The notes: generated by a model from the letters alone, not told the origin. A stretch of DNA of 64,000 nt from Flavobacterium daemonense (GCF_007341385.1 NZ_VJYD01000003.1:1-64000), one strand, 5' to 3'. Counted from the first letter of the stretch, positions 1 through 9,018 are shown. A program made the numbers and translations.

Positions 1-2120
1 CCTGATCGGCGGTACAGCCGTCTTTTGAAATTAAATAAGTTCCTGACGTATTGTATGTCGTATTGTTTTCGCTCCAAGTGAAGTTTTCTCCTGAACATAT
101 TGTTTGAGAAGTCGAGATTTTTGCCGGTTTCGGGGTTACCGTCAAAACCAATTCCTGATCGGCGGTACAGCCGTCTTTTGAAATTAAATAAGTTCCTGAC
201 GTATTGTATGTCGTATTGTTTTCGCTCCAAATGAAGTTTTCTCTTGAACATATTGTTTGAGAAGTCGAGATTTTTGCTGGTTTTGGAGTTACCGTCAAAA
301 CGAGTTCCTGATCCGCAGTGCAGCCGTCTCTGGCAACAAGATAAGTTCCTGAATTATTGTAGGTTGTATTGTTTTCACTCCAAGTATAGCTTTCGCCCGA
401 ACAAATTGTTTGAGAAGTCGAGATTTTTGCTGGTTTCGGGGCAACAATCAAAACCAATTCTTGATCAGCAGTACATCCGTCTTTTGAAATTAAATAAGTT
501 CCTGACGTATTGTATGTCGTATTGTTTTCGCTCCAAGTATAACTTTCGCCCGAACAGATTTTTTGATAAGTCGAGATTTTTGCCGGTTTCTGAGTTACAT
601 CTAAAATAAGTTCCAGATCAGCCGTACAGCCGTCTTTGGCAACAAGATAAGTTCCCGAAGTATTGTAGGTTGTATTGTTTTCACTCCAAGTATAGCTTTC
701 GCCCGAACAAATTGTTTGAGAAGTTGATATTTTTGCTGGTTTCGGAGTTACCGTCAAAACCAGTTCCTGATCTGCCGTGCATCCATCTTTTGTCAACAGA
801 TAAGTTCCTGACGTGTTGTAGGTTGTAGTGTTCTCGCTCCAAGTATAGCTTTCTCCAGAACAGATTGTTTTGGCAGTCGATATTTTTGTCGGTTTTGGTG
901 TTACGGTCAAAACAAGTTCCTGATCAGCCGTACAGCCGTCTTTGGCAACAAGATAATTTCCCGAAGTATTGTAGGTTGTATTGTTTTCACTCCAAGTATA
1001 GCTTTCGCCCGAACAAATTGTTTGATAAGTCGAGATTTTTGCTGGTTTCGGAGTTACATCTAAAATAAGTTCCAGATCAGCTGTGCATCCGTCTTTGGCT
1101 AAAAGATAAGTTCCCGAAGTATTGTAGGTTGTATTGTTTTCGCTCCAAGTGAAACTTTCGCCGGAACATATTTTTTGAGAAGTTGAGATTTTTGCTGGTT
1201 TCGGAGTTACCGTCAAAACCAGTTCCTGATCTGCCGTGCATCCGTCTTTGGCTACAAGATAAGTTCCCGAAGTATTGTTTGTAGGTTGTATTGTTTTCGC
1301 TCCAAGTGAAACTTTCGCCGGAACATATTTTTTGAGAAGTCGAGATTTTTGCTGGTTTCGGGGCAACAATCAAAACCAATTCTTGATCAGCAGTACATCC
1401 GTCTTTTGAAATTAAATAAGTTCCTGACGTATTGTATGTCGTATTGTTTTCGCTCCAAGTATAACTTTCGCCCGAACAGATTTTTTGATAAGTCGAGATT
1501 TTTGCCGGTTTCTGAGTTACATCTAAAATAAGTTCCAGATCAGCCGTACAGCCGTCTTTGGCAACAAGATAAGTTCCCGAAGTATTGTAGGTTGTATTGT
1601 TTTCACTCCAAGTATAGCTTTCGCCCGAACAAATTGTTTGAGAAGTTGATATTTTTGCTGGTTTCGGAGTTACCGTCAAAACCAGTTCCTGATCTGCCGT
1701 GCATCCATCTTTTGTCAACAGATAAGTTCCTGACGTGTTGTAGGTTGTAGTGTTCTCGCTCCAAGTATAGCTTTCTCCAGAACAGATTGTTTTGGCAGTC
1801 GATATTTTTGTCGGTTTTGGTGTTACGGTCAAAACAAGTTCCTGATCAGCCGTACAGCCGTCTTTGGCAACAAGATAATTTCCCGAAGTATTGTAGGTTG
1901 TATTGTTTTCACTCCAAGTATAGCTTTCTCCCGAGCAGATCGTTTGAGAAGTTGATATTTTTGCCGGTTTCGGGGTAACGCTTAGATTCAGAATTTGGTC
2001 AGCCGTACATCCGTCATTTGTAATTTTGATTCCGTTTTGCGGAGTCGTAAATATTGTATTATTGGCAGCCCATATAAATGTTTCTCCAGAACAGATTGTT
2101 TTGTCAGTTTAGCATCTGCT
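1..2120 (-). repeat. Tandem 153 bp coding repeats (51-residue adhesin repeat), at least 13 copies
   Basis: The landmark GTCGAGATTTTT/GTTGATATTTTT recurs at about 111, 264, 417, 570, 723, 876, 1029, 1182, 1339, 1492, 1645, 1798 and 1951. Spacing is 153 bp, except 157 bp between 1182 and 1339. A degenerate first copy lies at about 1990-2110. In the minus-strand sense each unit encodes 51 residues with two cysteines. A higher-order copy exists: 409-1006 and 1331-1928 read as identical (598 bp, offset 922, which is six units plus 4 bp). The array is open at the left edge, so the copy number is a minimum. Confidence 0.95.
1077..1832 (-). CDS. Adhesin, repeat-array fragment ending in a frameshift
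   Basis: This part of the same minus-strand adhesin contains tandem 51-residue repeats of the form ICSGESYTWSENNTTYNTSG, a short spacer, DGCTADQELVL, then TVTPKPAKIST. Each repeat carries two cysteines, which could pair once exported. The frame is sound from about 2110 down to 1283. There a TTGT tandem duplication (1275-1282) shifts it, giving the nonsense tail NTTYKQYFGNLS. The correct frame then continues to position 1 with no further change in repeat spacing. The repeat type is common in large Bacteroidota surface proteins that end in a gliding-motility-associated C-terminal domain. Function beyond adhesion cannot be read from the sequence. Confidence 0.6.
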   Translation of the reverse strand: MTVTPKPTKISTAKTICSGESYTWSENTTTYNTSGTYLLTKDGCTADQELVLTVTPKPAKISTSQTICSGESYTWSENNTTYNTSGTYLVAKDGCTADLELILDVTQKPAKISTYQKICSGESYTWSENNTTYNTSGTYLISKDGCTADQELVLIVAPKPAKISTSQKICSGESFTWSENNTTYKQYFGNLSCSQRRMHGRSGTGFDGNSETSKNLNFSKNMFRRKFHLERKQYNLQYFGNLSFSQRRMHS

Positions 2121-2479
2121 GGTTTATGCGAAATGTCACCGGTATAAGTAATTGTAGATACGTTTGATGTTTTTCCGTAAGTGTCATTAAAGGTGTAATC
2201 AATTGTAATTGTACCATTTACGGTGTTGTCAATTGGTAAGAAAGTAATTTTACCGGATGTATCATTGTAAGTAAACGTTCCTTTATTGACAACAGTTTTT
2301 GAGGTTTGGATTCCAGCTATTGCGGGATCTAAATCTATTGATTTTTTATTTATTTTGCCTAATGTGTTGACTGTACCATTATCATTAGCAGTAATATCTT
2401 GAGAGGTTGCCATTAAACCTGCACAATCTGAAAAAAAATCTGGATGAGCAATTGGTGTTAGTAATGTTGCTGAATCCAC
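1988..2479 (-). CDS. Adhesin, middle fragment (Ig/cadherin-like linker), out of frame with its neighbours
   Basis: This is the continuation of the lectin-domain adhesin in a second frame. The annotated start is an internal GTG; the same frame is open and meaningful up to about 2640. The segment has the layout common in Bacteroidota adhesins, a short domain rich in Thr, Asn and Asp (TANDNGTVN, then DYTFNDTYGK) between the lectin domain and the repeat array. After residues ADAKLTK the frame is lost. In another frame the text continues as TICSGETFIW..., which is the first degenerate copy of the 51-residue repeat, so one base is missing in the A-run near 2108-2113. It is not an independent gene; I would join it to the fragments on both sides. 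Confidence 0.6.
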   Translation of the reverse strand: MDSATLLTPIAHPDFFSDCAGLMATSQDITANDNGTVNTLGKINKKSIDLDPAIAGIQTSKTVVNKGTFTYNDTSGKITFLPIDNTVNGTITIDYTFNDTYGKTSNVSTITYTGDISHKPADAKLTKQSVLEKHLYGLPIIQYLRLRKTESKLQMTDVRLTKF

Positions 2480-2627
2480 AGAAATTTCTAAATTTCGGAT
2501 TTCATGAAAGTTAGTAACGGATCCAGTTGATGAAGCAATTGCTATTTTTAGATTGTCCGGAGAAACCGTTGTATAAGCAAAATTATTGATTATTAGATCT
2601 TTTGTGTTCCCATGGGTCAGATAAACA

Positions 2628-3347
2628 TCAATATAAAACCCTCCTCACAGAGCGTGGTTTCAAATTAATATCTATTTTTCTAAATTGAGGATGACTAGTA
2701 TCAGTTGCATTTCGATCATAACCTGAAACGTTAAATCCGTAAAGAGATGTTTCTGCTGTGATTAAATGGGAATAACCACTGTTTTCATTTCCTCGTAAGG
2801 TTACATTACTTGGAGTTCGGGAAATTCCCCCTGTTGTCCCATCTGTGTTGGTAGCAAAATTTCCGAACTCATCAATTCCAATCCCTAAATATCCTTGTGC
2901 AAATCCATTTTCGCCCCCTGATTGAGCATAACCTAAGGAGCCTCCGTAAGCACCCATTTGTACTGTGGTTACTGATGCATCAAATAGAATAAAGGATATA
3001 CCATCCGCGCCATTACCGCCAAAATCATAATATTCAAATGAAATATTCATTCCGTAAGCAGATGGAAAAGAATAATTATCCCACCACACAGCTCCTTTTT
3101 GACCTTGCTGGTTGTTTGTCAAACGTAAATAGCCATTTCCAGCCGTATCATTAAAGCCGTCTCTTAGACCGGCTCCAGCAGTTAGAAAAGCAGTTGGAGC
3201 GCCTTGCAAATTCATTTCAGACTCAGTTGAGTTTTTAAAACTCTGAAAAAGTGGAAATTGGGCTCTAATTTGAAAAGATAAAAAAAATAACATGCTTAAG
3301 AATGTTAGCTTTATTTTGTCAAGGCTTTTGTAAGTAATTTTATGCAT
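2628..3347 (-). CDS. Surface adhesin, N-terminal fragment with L-type-lectin-like domain
   Basis: This is the start of a large secreted adhesin on the minus strand. The first 30 or so residues look like a signal peptide: basic MHKITYKSLDKIK, then a hydrophobic stretch ending in RAQ. Residues about 40-230 resemble the bacterial legume-lectin-like (L-type lectin) fold, with GGNGADGISF and GYLGIGIDEFGNF as hallmarks. The frame stops at 2628, but an offset frame continues without a break in sense from about 2640 leftward (G-F-Y-I-D-V-Y-L), so the stop results from a one-base shift near a GGG run (2638-2643 on the plus strand). It is either a real frameshift or a sequence error. Export by the type IX system is inferred from the protein class; the C-terminal sorting domain would lie outside the window. 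Confidence 0.75.
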   Translation of the reverse strand: MHKITYKSLDKIKLTFLSMLFFLSFQIRAQFPLFQSFKNSTESEMNLQGAPTAFLTAGAGLRDGFNDTAGNGYLRLTNNQQGQKGAVWWDNYSFPSAYGMNISFEYYDFGGNGADGISFILFDASVTTVQMGAYGGSLGYAQSGGENGFAQGYLGIGIDEFGNFATNTDGTTGGISRTPSNVTLRGNENSGYSHLITAETSLYGFNVSGYDRNATDTSHPQFRKIDINLKPRSVRRVLY

Positions 3348-3650
3348 GTATGAACTAAATTAAATTGAAGAAGTATTGTCAAAAGAAACAATTCATTTGA
3401 TGTCTGATTATGAAACTATTAAGGAGGAAAAATGGATTAAGAAATATTTTGCAAAAATTATCTTTTATAGCTAATCCGTTAGTACTAGATAGGTCAAAAA
3501 AACATCAGAATAAGGCAAATAAAAAAAGATCGTTTTATTTAACAACGCTTTAGAATTAATCTATAAATGCTCAAATAAAAAAAATACTATCTTTACCGAT
3601 CAAACGTTTATGAACTTAAGTTGCTTATATGCAACACTACATATATAATT
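3348..3650. other. AT-rich divergent spacer between the adhesin and the PSP1 gene
   Basis: This 303 bp spacer lies between two divergent genes and should hold promoters for both. I see no credible coding frame, no strong hairpin, and no full TTG/TANNTTTG promoter on either strand. TATCTTTA near 3589 is a partial match for the plus-strand gene. Confidence 0.5.
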
Positions 3651-5018
3651 ATGGCATGTACAAGTTGTTCAACCTCAGATGGTGGCGCACCAAAGGGTTG
3701 TAAAAATAATGGGACTTGCGGCACCGATAGCTGCAATAAATTGACGGTTTTTGACTGGCTTTCAAACATGAGTCCGTCTAATGGAGAGGCGATTTTTGAT
3801 TGTGTTGAGGTTCGTTTTAAAAACGGACGTAAGGAATTTTTTAGAAATTCAGAGAAATTAACTTTAAGTATTGGTGATATTGTAGCAACTGTTGCATCAC
3901 CAGGACACGATATTGGAATTGTTACTTTGACAGGAGAATTGGTTAAAATTCAAATGAAAAAGAAGGGAGTAAATTACGAAAGTAACGAGGTTCCAAAAAT
4001 CTATCGAAAAGCATCTCAAAAAGATATTGATATTTGGTCTGTAGCACGTGATCGCGAAGAACCAATGAAAGTTCGCGCACGTGAATTGGCAATTCAGCAT
4101 AAATTGGAAATGAAAATTTCTGATATTGAATTTCAAGGAGACGGCTCAAAAGCGACTTTTTACTACACCGCAAACGATCGTGTCGATTTTAGAATGTTGA
4201 TTAAGGATTTTGCAAAGGAATTCAGCACGAGAGTTGAGATGAAACAAGTTGGTTTCCGTCAGGAAGCGGCGCGTTTAGGTGGAATTGGATCTTGCGGACG
4301 CGAACTTTGTTGTTCGACTTGGTTGACAGATTTTAGAAGTGTCAATACATCGGCAGCTCGTTATCAGCAATTATCATTGAATCCGCAAAAATTGGCGGGA
4401 CAATGCGGAAAACTTAAGTGTTGTCTAAACTATGAATTAGATACGTACATGGATGCTTTAAAAGATTTTCCGGATTATGATACTAAATTAGTAACAGAAA
4501 AAGGAGACGCTGTTTGTCAAAAACAAGATATTTTTAAAGGATTAATGTGGTTTGCTTATACCAATAATTTTGCAAACTGGCATGTTTTGAAAATCGATCA
4601 GGTTAAAGAAATTATTGCTGAAAATAAACAGAAAAACAAAGTTTCGTCGTTAGAAGATTTTGCGATCGAAGTAACTTCTGAGCCAGAAAAAGACTTTAAT
4701 AATGCAATGGGTCAAGAGAGCTTAACTCGTTTTGATCAGCCAAAGAGAAAGAAAAAACCAAACCGCAAACGCAAACAAAACGCTGAAAATGCGGTGGCTG
4801 AAACTCCAGTTAAAGCGAAGCAGGAAAATAACAACAATAATAAACCGGCGGGAGGAAATCCAAATCAGCAGAATAAACCAAATCCAAATAAGCATAATCA
4901 TAAGAACAAGCAAAATCCGAATAAACAAAACAATTCGAACAAGCAAAATTCAAATGATAACAAACCTGCTGAACCTAGAAAACCAATAATTATCACTAAA
5001 AATGAGAATAAGAAATAG
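3651..5018 (+). CDS. PSP1-domain protein (RicT/YaaT family) with Lys/Asn-rich tail
   Basis: The protein is a PSP1 (RicT-like) family member of 455 residues. I chose the ATG at 3651 (MACTSC...) over one ten codons upstream, because Cys-rich family members begin this way and the extra residues look like leader sequence. The N-terminus has five cysteines (3, 6, 17, 23, 28). The PSP1 core, about 70-330, carries the family's cysteine motifs CGRELCC (215, 220, 221) and CGKLKCC (252, 257, 258). In Bacillus RicT, cysteines help hold Fe-S clusters in the RicAFT complex, which affects RNase Y and development; that role is not established here. Residues 364-455 form a basic, Asn/Lys/Pro-rich, probably disordered tail. 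The 3' end overlaps gldH by 17 bp, implying translational coupling. Confidence 0.88.
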   Translation: MACTSCSTSDGGAPKGCKNNGTCGTDSCNKLTVFDWLSNMSPSNGEAIFDCVEVRFKNGRKEFFRNSEKLTLSIGDIVATVASPGHDIGIVTLTGELVKIQMKKKGVNYESNEVPKIYRKASQKDIDIWSVARDREEPMKVRARELAIQHKLEMKISDIEFQGDGSKATFYYTANDRVDFRMLIKDFAKEFSTRVEMKQVGFRQEAARLGGIGSCGRELCCSTWLTDFRSVNTSAARYQQLSLNPQKLAGQCGKLKCCLNYELDTYMDALKDFPDYDTKLVTEKGDAVCQKQDIFKGLMWFAYTNNFANWHVLKIDQVKEIIAENKQKNKVSSLEDFAIEVTSEPEKDFNNAMGQESLTRFDQPKRKKKPNRKRKQNAENAVAETPVKAKQENNNNNKPAGGNPNQQNKPNPNKHNHKNKQNPNKQNNSNKQNSNDNKPAEPRKPIIITKNENKK

Positions 5019-5481
5019 CGTAATTCTTCTTTTGGTCTCAATAGTTCTTTTCTCATGCGACAAGAAAAGAGTATTTGATGAATACAAATCGGTGGGAAGC
5101 GCCTGGCATAAAGATAGTGTTGTCACTTTTGATCTGCCAGTTTTAGATTCTACCAAAAAATACAATTTATTTGTAAATTTGAGAGACAACAATAATTATC
5201 CGTTCAATAATCTGTTTCTAATTGTAGCTATAGAAACACCGAGCGGTTTTACAAAAGTTGATACTTTAGAATATCAAATGGCAAATCCGGATGGGACATT
5301 ATTAGGAAACGGTTTTACAGACATCAAAGAGAGTAAATTGTTTTACAAAGAAAATGTGAAATTTAAAGGAAAATATAAAGTCCACATCAAGCAAGCCGTT
5401 AGAGAATCGGGTAAAATTCCTGGAGTTCAGGCTTTAGAAGGTATTACAGACGTTGGTTTTAGAATAGAACAAAAAGATTAG
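5002..5481 (+). CDS. gldH: Gliding motility lipoprotein GldH
   Basis: The 159-residue protein matches GldH, a lipoprotein required for gliding in Flavobacterium johnsoniae. The N-terminus is a lipoprotein signal: basic MRIRN, a hydrophobic run, and LFSC with the lipid-bearing Cys at 19. The rest (YKSVGSAWHKDSVVTFDLP, then NLFVNLRDNNNYPFNNLFL) has the expected family layout and length. The start lies inside the PSP1 gene in another frame, and the PBP1A gene follows after 9 bp, so the three are probably one transcript. In F. johnsoniae, gldH mutants fail to glide. Whether this organism glides cannot be seen here, since the core gldKLMN genes are outside the window. Confidence 0.93.
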   Translation: MRIRNSVILLLVSIVLFSCDKKRVFDEYKSVGSAWHKDSVVTFDLPVLDSTKKYNLFVNLRDNNNYPFNNLFLIVAIETPSGFTKVDTLEYQMANPDGTLLGNGFTDIKESKLFYKENVKFKGKYKVHIKQAVRESGKIPGVQALEGITDVGFRIEQKD

Positions 5482-5490
5482 AAAATAATT

Positions 5491-7797
5491 ATGGCTGCTA
5501 AGAAAAACAATCAATCAAATAGCGTTAAAGATATTAATTACTATAAAAAGAAGTTCTGGCGTGTTTTTGCCTATACATTGCTAGGAATTCTAGCTTTCTT
5601 TTTATTTGCTTCGTGGGGATTATTCGGTTCAATGCCGTCGTTTGAAGATCTGGAAAATCCAGATTCAAATTTAGCCACAGAAATTATTTCTTCTGATGGA
5701 GTTGTAATTGGTAAATATTTCAAAACCAACAGATCACAACTTAAATATTCAGATTTGCCAAAGAGTTTAGTTGAAGCTTTAGTAGCAACTGAAGATGCGC
5801 GTTTTTATGAGCATTCAGGAATTGATGGACGCGGAACTTTAAGAGCCGTTTTCAGTTTAGGAACTAATGGTGGTGCGAGTACCTTAACACAGCAGTTAGC
5901 AAAACAATTATTTCACGGAGAAGGATCTAAATTCTTGCCGTTTAGAATTGTTCAGAAAATAAAAGAATGGATTATTGCTATTCGTCTGGAGAGACAATAT
6001 ACTAAAAATGAAATTCTTGCAATGTATTGCAACGTTTATGACTTTGGGAATTATTCTGTTGGAGTGAGTTCTGCTGCGCAGACTTATTTCTCAAAAGATC
6101 CGAAAGATTTGACGATGGACGAATCGGCTATTTTAGTTGGAATGTTCAAAAACTCAGGATTATATAACCCAGTTCGTAATCCAGAAGGAGTAAAAAACCG
6201 TCGTAATGTCGTTCTTTCTCAAATGGCAAAAGCGAAGATGATTTCTGAATCTGAAAAATTAAGATTACAGGCTTTGCCAATTACTTTGAAATTTAAATTA
6301 GAAAGCCACCGTGAGGGAATGGCAACTTATTTTAGAGAATATCTTCGTGATTACATGAAAAAATGGGTTGCTGAAAACAAAAAACCGGATGGATCTGATT
6401 ATGATATTTACAAAGACGGTCTGAAAATTTACACGACAATCGATTCAAGAATGCAGCAATACGCTGAAGAAGCGGTTTCTGAACACATGAAAAACTTACA
6501 ACAACAGTTTTTCCTTGAAATGAAAACCAATAAAAATGCTCCGTTCGTAAATATTACGCAAGCAGAAACTGATAGAATCATGACGCAAGCGATGAAAAAT
6601 TCTTCTCGCTGGGCAATTATGAGAGATATGGATAAAAGCGAAGATGAGATTATCGCTTCGTTCAAAGTAAAAACGAAAATGCGAATCTTTACTTGGAAAG
6701 GAGAACGTGATACGATTATGACACCGTTAGATTCAATCCGTTATTACAAGCACTTTTTACAGTCTGGTTTAATGGCAATGGAGCCTCAAACGGGAAATAT
6801 CAAAGCATGGGTTGGTGGTATCAATTACAAATATTTCCAATACGATCACGTTGGGCAGGGAGCAAGACAAGTTGGTTCGACTTTTAAGCCTTTTGTTTAT
6901 GCAACAGCAATTGAACAGCTGAATATGTCCCCTTGTGATTCAATACTTGACGGACCATTTATGATTCACAAAGGGCGTCACCACGTAACCGAAGATTGGG
7001 AACCAAGAAACTCAGACAACAAATACCGCGGAATGGTAACGTTGAAACAAGGTTTAGCAAACTCTATTAATACAGTTTCGGCTAAATTAATTGACAGAAC
7101 GGGTCCTGAAGCTGTAGTCGAATTGACTAAAAAACTAGGGGTAAAAACTGAAATTCCGGTGCAGCCTTCTATTGCATTAGGAGCTGTGGATATTACAGTT
7201 GAAGATATGGTTGCGGCGTACAGTACATTTGCAAATCAAGGTGTTTATGTAAAACCTCAGTTTTTAAGCCGAATTGAAAATAAAAGTGGTGAGGTTATTT
7301 ATGAGCCAATTCCAGAATCTCATGACGTTTTAAATAAAGATATCGCTTTTGCTGTAATCAAATTATTAGAAGGAGTTACTGAAACTGGTTCTGGTGCGCG
7401 TTTGCGTACGCAAGGCGGAGGAAGCGGTGACAACCGTTGGACAGGATATCCATATATGTTTACAAACCCAATTGCAGGTAAAACAGGAACAACACAAAAC
7501 CAATCAGATGGTTGGTTTATGGGAATGGTTCCGAATTTAGTAACCGGTGTATGGGTAGGTTGTGAAGATCGTTCGGCACGTTTCAAAAGCTTGACTTACG
7601 GACAAGGTGCTACCGCGGCATTGCCAGTTTGGGCTTATTTCATGAAACTTTGTTATAAAGATGAAAGTCTGCAGATTTCAAAATCTGAATTCGAGCGTCC
7701 GGCAAATCTTTCTATAAAAGTAGATTGCTACCAAAGACCTGCTGTTGTAAAAGATACAACGCAAACTGATCAAAATACAGACGAATTCGAGTTGTAA
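5491..7797 (+). CDS. Class A penicillin-binding protein 1A (transglycosylase/transpeptidase)
   Basis: This bifunctional peptidoglycan synthase polymerises and cross-links glycan strands in the periplasm. It has 768 residues with a short cytoplasmic N-terminus and one membrane anchor at about 23-45. The transglycosylase domain has the catalytic Glu in EDARFYEHSG (E101) and the GASTLTQQLAKQLF motif (128-141). The transpeptidase domain has the three penicillin-binding motifs: STFK (Ser463, Lys466), SIN (525-527) and KTGTT (from Lys664). A Thr/Asp/Gln-rich tail ends the protein. It lies 9 bp after gldH and is followed by a strong terminator at 7816-7871. Confidence 0.95.
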   Translation: MAAKKNNQSNSVKDINYYKKKFWRVFAYTLLGILAFFLFASWGLFGSMPSFEDLENPDSNLATEIISSDGVVIGKYFKTNRSQLKYSDLPKSLVEALVATEDARFYEHSGIDGRGTLRAVFSLGTNGGASTLTQQLAKQLFHGEGSKFLPFRIVQKIKEWIIAIRLERQYTKNEILAMYCNVYDFGNYSVGVSSAAQTYFSKDPKDLTMDESAILVGMFKNSGLYNPVRNPEGVKNRRNVVLSQMAKAKMISESEKLRLQALPITLKFKLESHREGMATYFREYLRDYMKKWVAENKKPDGSDYDIYKDGLKIYTTIDSRMQQYAEEAVSEHMKNLQQQFFLEMKTNKNAPFVNITQAETDRIMTQAMKNSSRWAIMRDMDKSEDEIIASFKVKTKMRIFTWKGERDTIMTPLDSIRYYKHFLQSGLMAMEPQTGNIKAWVGGINYKYFQYDHVGQGARQVGSTFKPFVYATAIEQLNMSPCDSILDGPFMIHKGRHHVTEDWEPRNSDNKYRGMVTLKQGLANSINTVSAKLIDRTGPEAVVELTKKLGVKTEIPVQPSIALGAVDITVEDMVAAYSTFANQGVYVKPQFLSRIENKSGEVIYEPIPESHDVLNKDIAFAVIKLLEGVTETGSGARLRTQGGGSGDNRWTGYPYMFTNPIAGKTGTTQNQSDGWFMGMVPNLVTGVWVGCEDRSARFKSLTYGQGATAALPVWAYFMKLCYKDESLQISKSEFERPANLSIKVDCYQRPAVVKDTTQTDQNTDEFEL

Positions 7798-7815
7798 ACT
7801 TAGATTCCGTTTGAT

Positions 7816-7871
7816 ATAAAAATATCCTTTTGTGCTTTCAAAATAGAAAGATTGCAAAAGGATATTTTTTT
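7816..7871 (+). terminator. Rho-independent terminator after the PBP1A gene
   Basis: AAAATATCCTTTTG (about 7818-7832) pairs with CAAAAGGATATTTTT (about 7854-7868), closing a loop of some 20 bases that has its own small AAAT/ATTT potential. A T-run follows. It lies 19 bp past the stop codon and would end the PSP1-gldH-PBP1A transcript. Confidence 0.8.
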
Positions 7872-7877
7872 GAAATA

Positions 7878-8180
7878 TACTCCGTTAGGAGTTAAATATT
7901 GGTAGCAAATATCGATAAGTGATCTTCTAAGTTTAGAAGAATACAAGAGATTTTTTTTGGATTACTATTAGGTTTTATTTTTTAAGCGCTTATTGAATTA
8001 TCGATTATACTCCTTTAGGAGTTAAATATTGGTAACAATTATCGATAAAACCTCGATTTTGTCCCGTAGGGACTACATCTTTCAAGGTTGGTTATGAATT
8101 TCACATATAGTCCCTCCGGGACAAAATAACACTAACAATGAATTTTTCTACCAATATTTAATCTCTACGAGATTTATTCA
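7878..8180. repeat. Composite intergenic repeat: two direct copies, an inverted copy and a GTCCC/GGGAC inverted pair
   Basis: A 41 bp unit reading TACTCC, then TTAGGAGTTAAATATTGG and ending ATCGATAA occurs at 7878-7918 and 8008-8048 (offset 130, few mismatches). An inverted partial copy, CTACCAATATTTAATCTC, lies at about 8140-8157. Nested between them, ATTTTGTCCCGTAGGGACTA (8056-8075) is inverted as TAGTCCCTCCGGGACAAAAT (8108-8127). The 511 bp spacer 7798-8308 contains no credible gene besides this element and the terminator at its left end. Confidence 0.8.
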
Positions 8181-8308
8181 TGAGTTACTAAATATTGGCA
8201 ATTAAAATCAGCTAAAATAAAATTGCGCAAAATCATTACGAAATCGTTATAATTTAATCTAAAAATCTTATTTTTATCAAAAATATACGATTATAAAGTC
8301 AGTTTGTT

Positions 8309-9010
8309 ATGATAACAAAAAAAGTTAATAATGTTCACGAGGCAATTGCGGGAATTGAAACCGGAATGACAATTATGTTTGGCGGTTTTGGTTTATGCGG
8401 AATTCCCGAAAACACGATTGCAGCCTTAGTAAATACTTCAATTTCAGATTTAACCTGTATCTCAAACAATGCAGGAGTTGATGATTTTGGTTTGGGTTTG
8501 CTTTTGCAGAAAAAACAAATCAAAAAAATGATTTCATCTTATGTTGGTGAAAATGCGGAGTTTGAACGCCAAATGCTTTCGGGCGAATTAGAAGTTGAAT
8601 TAACGCCACAAGGAACTTTGGCAGAAAGATGTCGTGCTGCGCAAGCTGGAATTCCTGCTTTTTTCACGCCAGCTGGTTATGGAACCGAAGTTGCCGAGGG
8701 AAAAGAAGTACGCGAATTCAACGGAAAAATGCATATTATGGAACAAGCTTTCAAAGCTGATTTCGCGATTGTAAAAGCGTGGAAAGGCGATGAAGCTGGA
8801 AATCTTATCTTCAAAGGAACGGCCAGAAACTTCAATGCTTGTATGGCTGGAGCCGGAAAAATTACAATTGCTGAAGTTGAGGAACTGGTTCCGGTTGGGA
8901 CTTTAGATCCAAATCAAATTCACATTCCAGGAATTATGGTGCAACGTATTTTTCAGGGAGAAAAATTTGAGAAACGTATTGAGCAACGCACAGTGAGAAA
9001 TAGAAATTAG
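8309..9010 (+). CDS. scoA: 3-oxoacid CoA-transferase subunit A
   Basis: This is the alpha subunit of a succinyl-CoA:3-oxoacid-type CoA-transferase, which moves CoA between succinyl-CoA (or acetyl-CoA) and acetoacetate in ketone-body or amino-acid breakdown. It has 233 residues, the usual length. The N-terminal [19 protein letters not shown] segment (19-37) is the family's CoA-binding signature, and [24 protein letters not shown] (about 107-130, given in part) is also characteristic. The beta subunit follows after 79 bp containing a hairpin. Substrate choice (succinyl versus acetyl) cannot be decided by eye. Confidence 0.93.
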   Translation: MITKKVNNVHEAIAGIETGMTIMFGGFGLCGIPENTIAALVNTSISDLTCISNNAGVDDFGLGLLLQKKQIKKMISSYVGENAEFERQMLSGELEVELTPQGTLAERCRAAQAGIPAFFTPAGYGTEVAEGKEVREFNGKMHIMEQAFKADFAIVKAWKGDEAGNLIFKGTARNFNACMAGAGKITIAEVEELVPVGTLDPNQIHIPGIMVQRIFQGEKFEKRIEQRTVRNRN

Positions 9011-9018
9011 ATAATGAG

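Noticed and set aside
244..1978. Plus-strand open frames rich in Phe, Cys and Arg across the left repeat region
   Set aside because: They are the antisense of the 153 bp adhesin repeats and repeat with the same period; the minus-strand frame gives the sensible ICSGESYTW repeat.
1..2120. Regular repeats as a possible CRISPR array
   Set aside because: Units are 153 bp, coding, and similar over their full length with no unique spacers; no cas genes are present.
4732..4989. Second frame within the PSP1 gene tail encoding a Lys/Ile-rich peptide
   Set aside because: It is a shifted reading of AAA/AAT-rich codons in the Lys/Asn tail; no start signal and no family.
7798..8308. Possible small RNA or riboswitch in the PBP1A-scoA spacer
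   Set aside because: The fold is accounted for by direct and inverted repeat copies, and no known riboswitch core was recognised.
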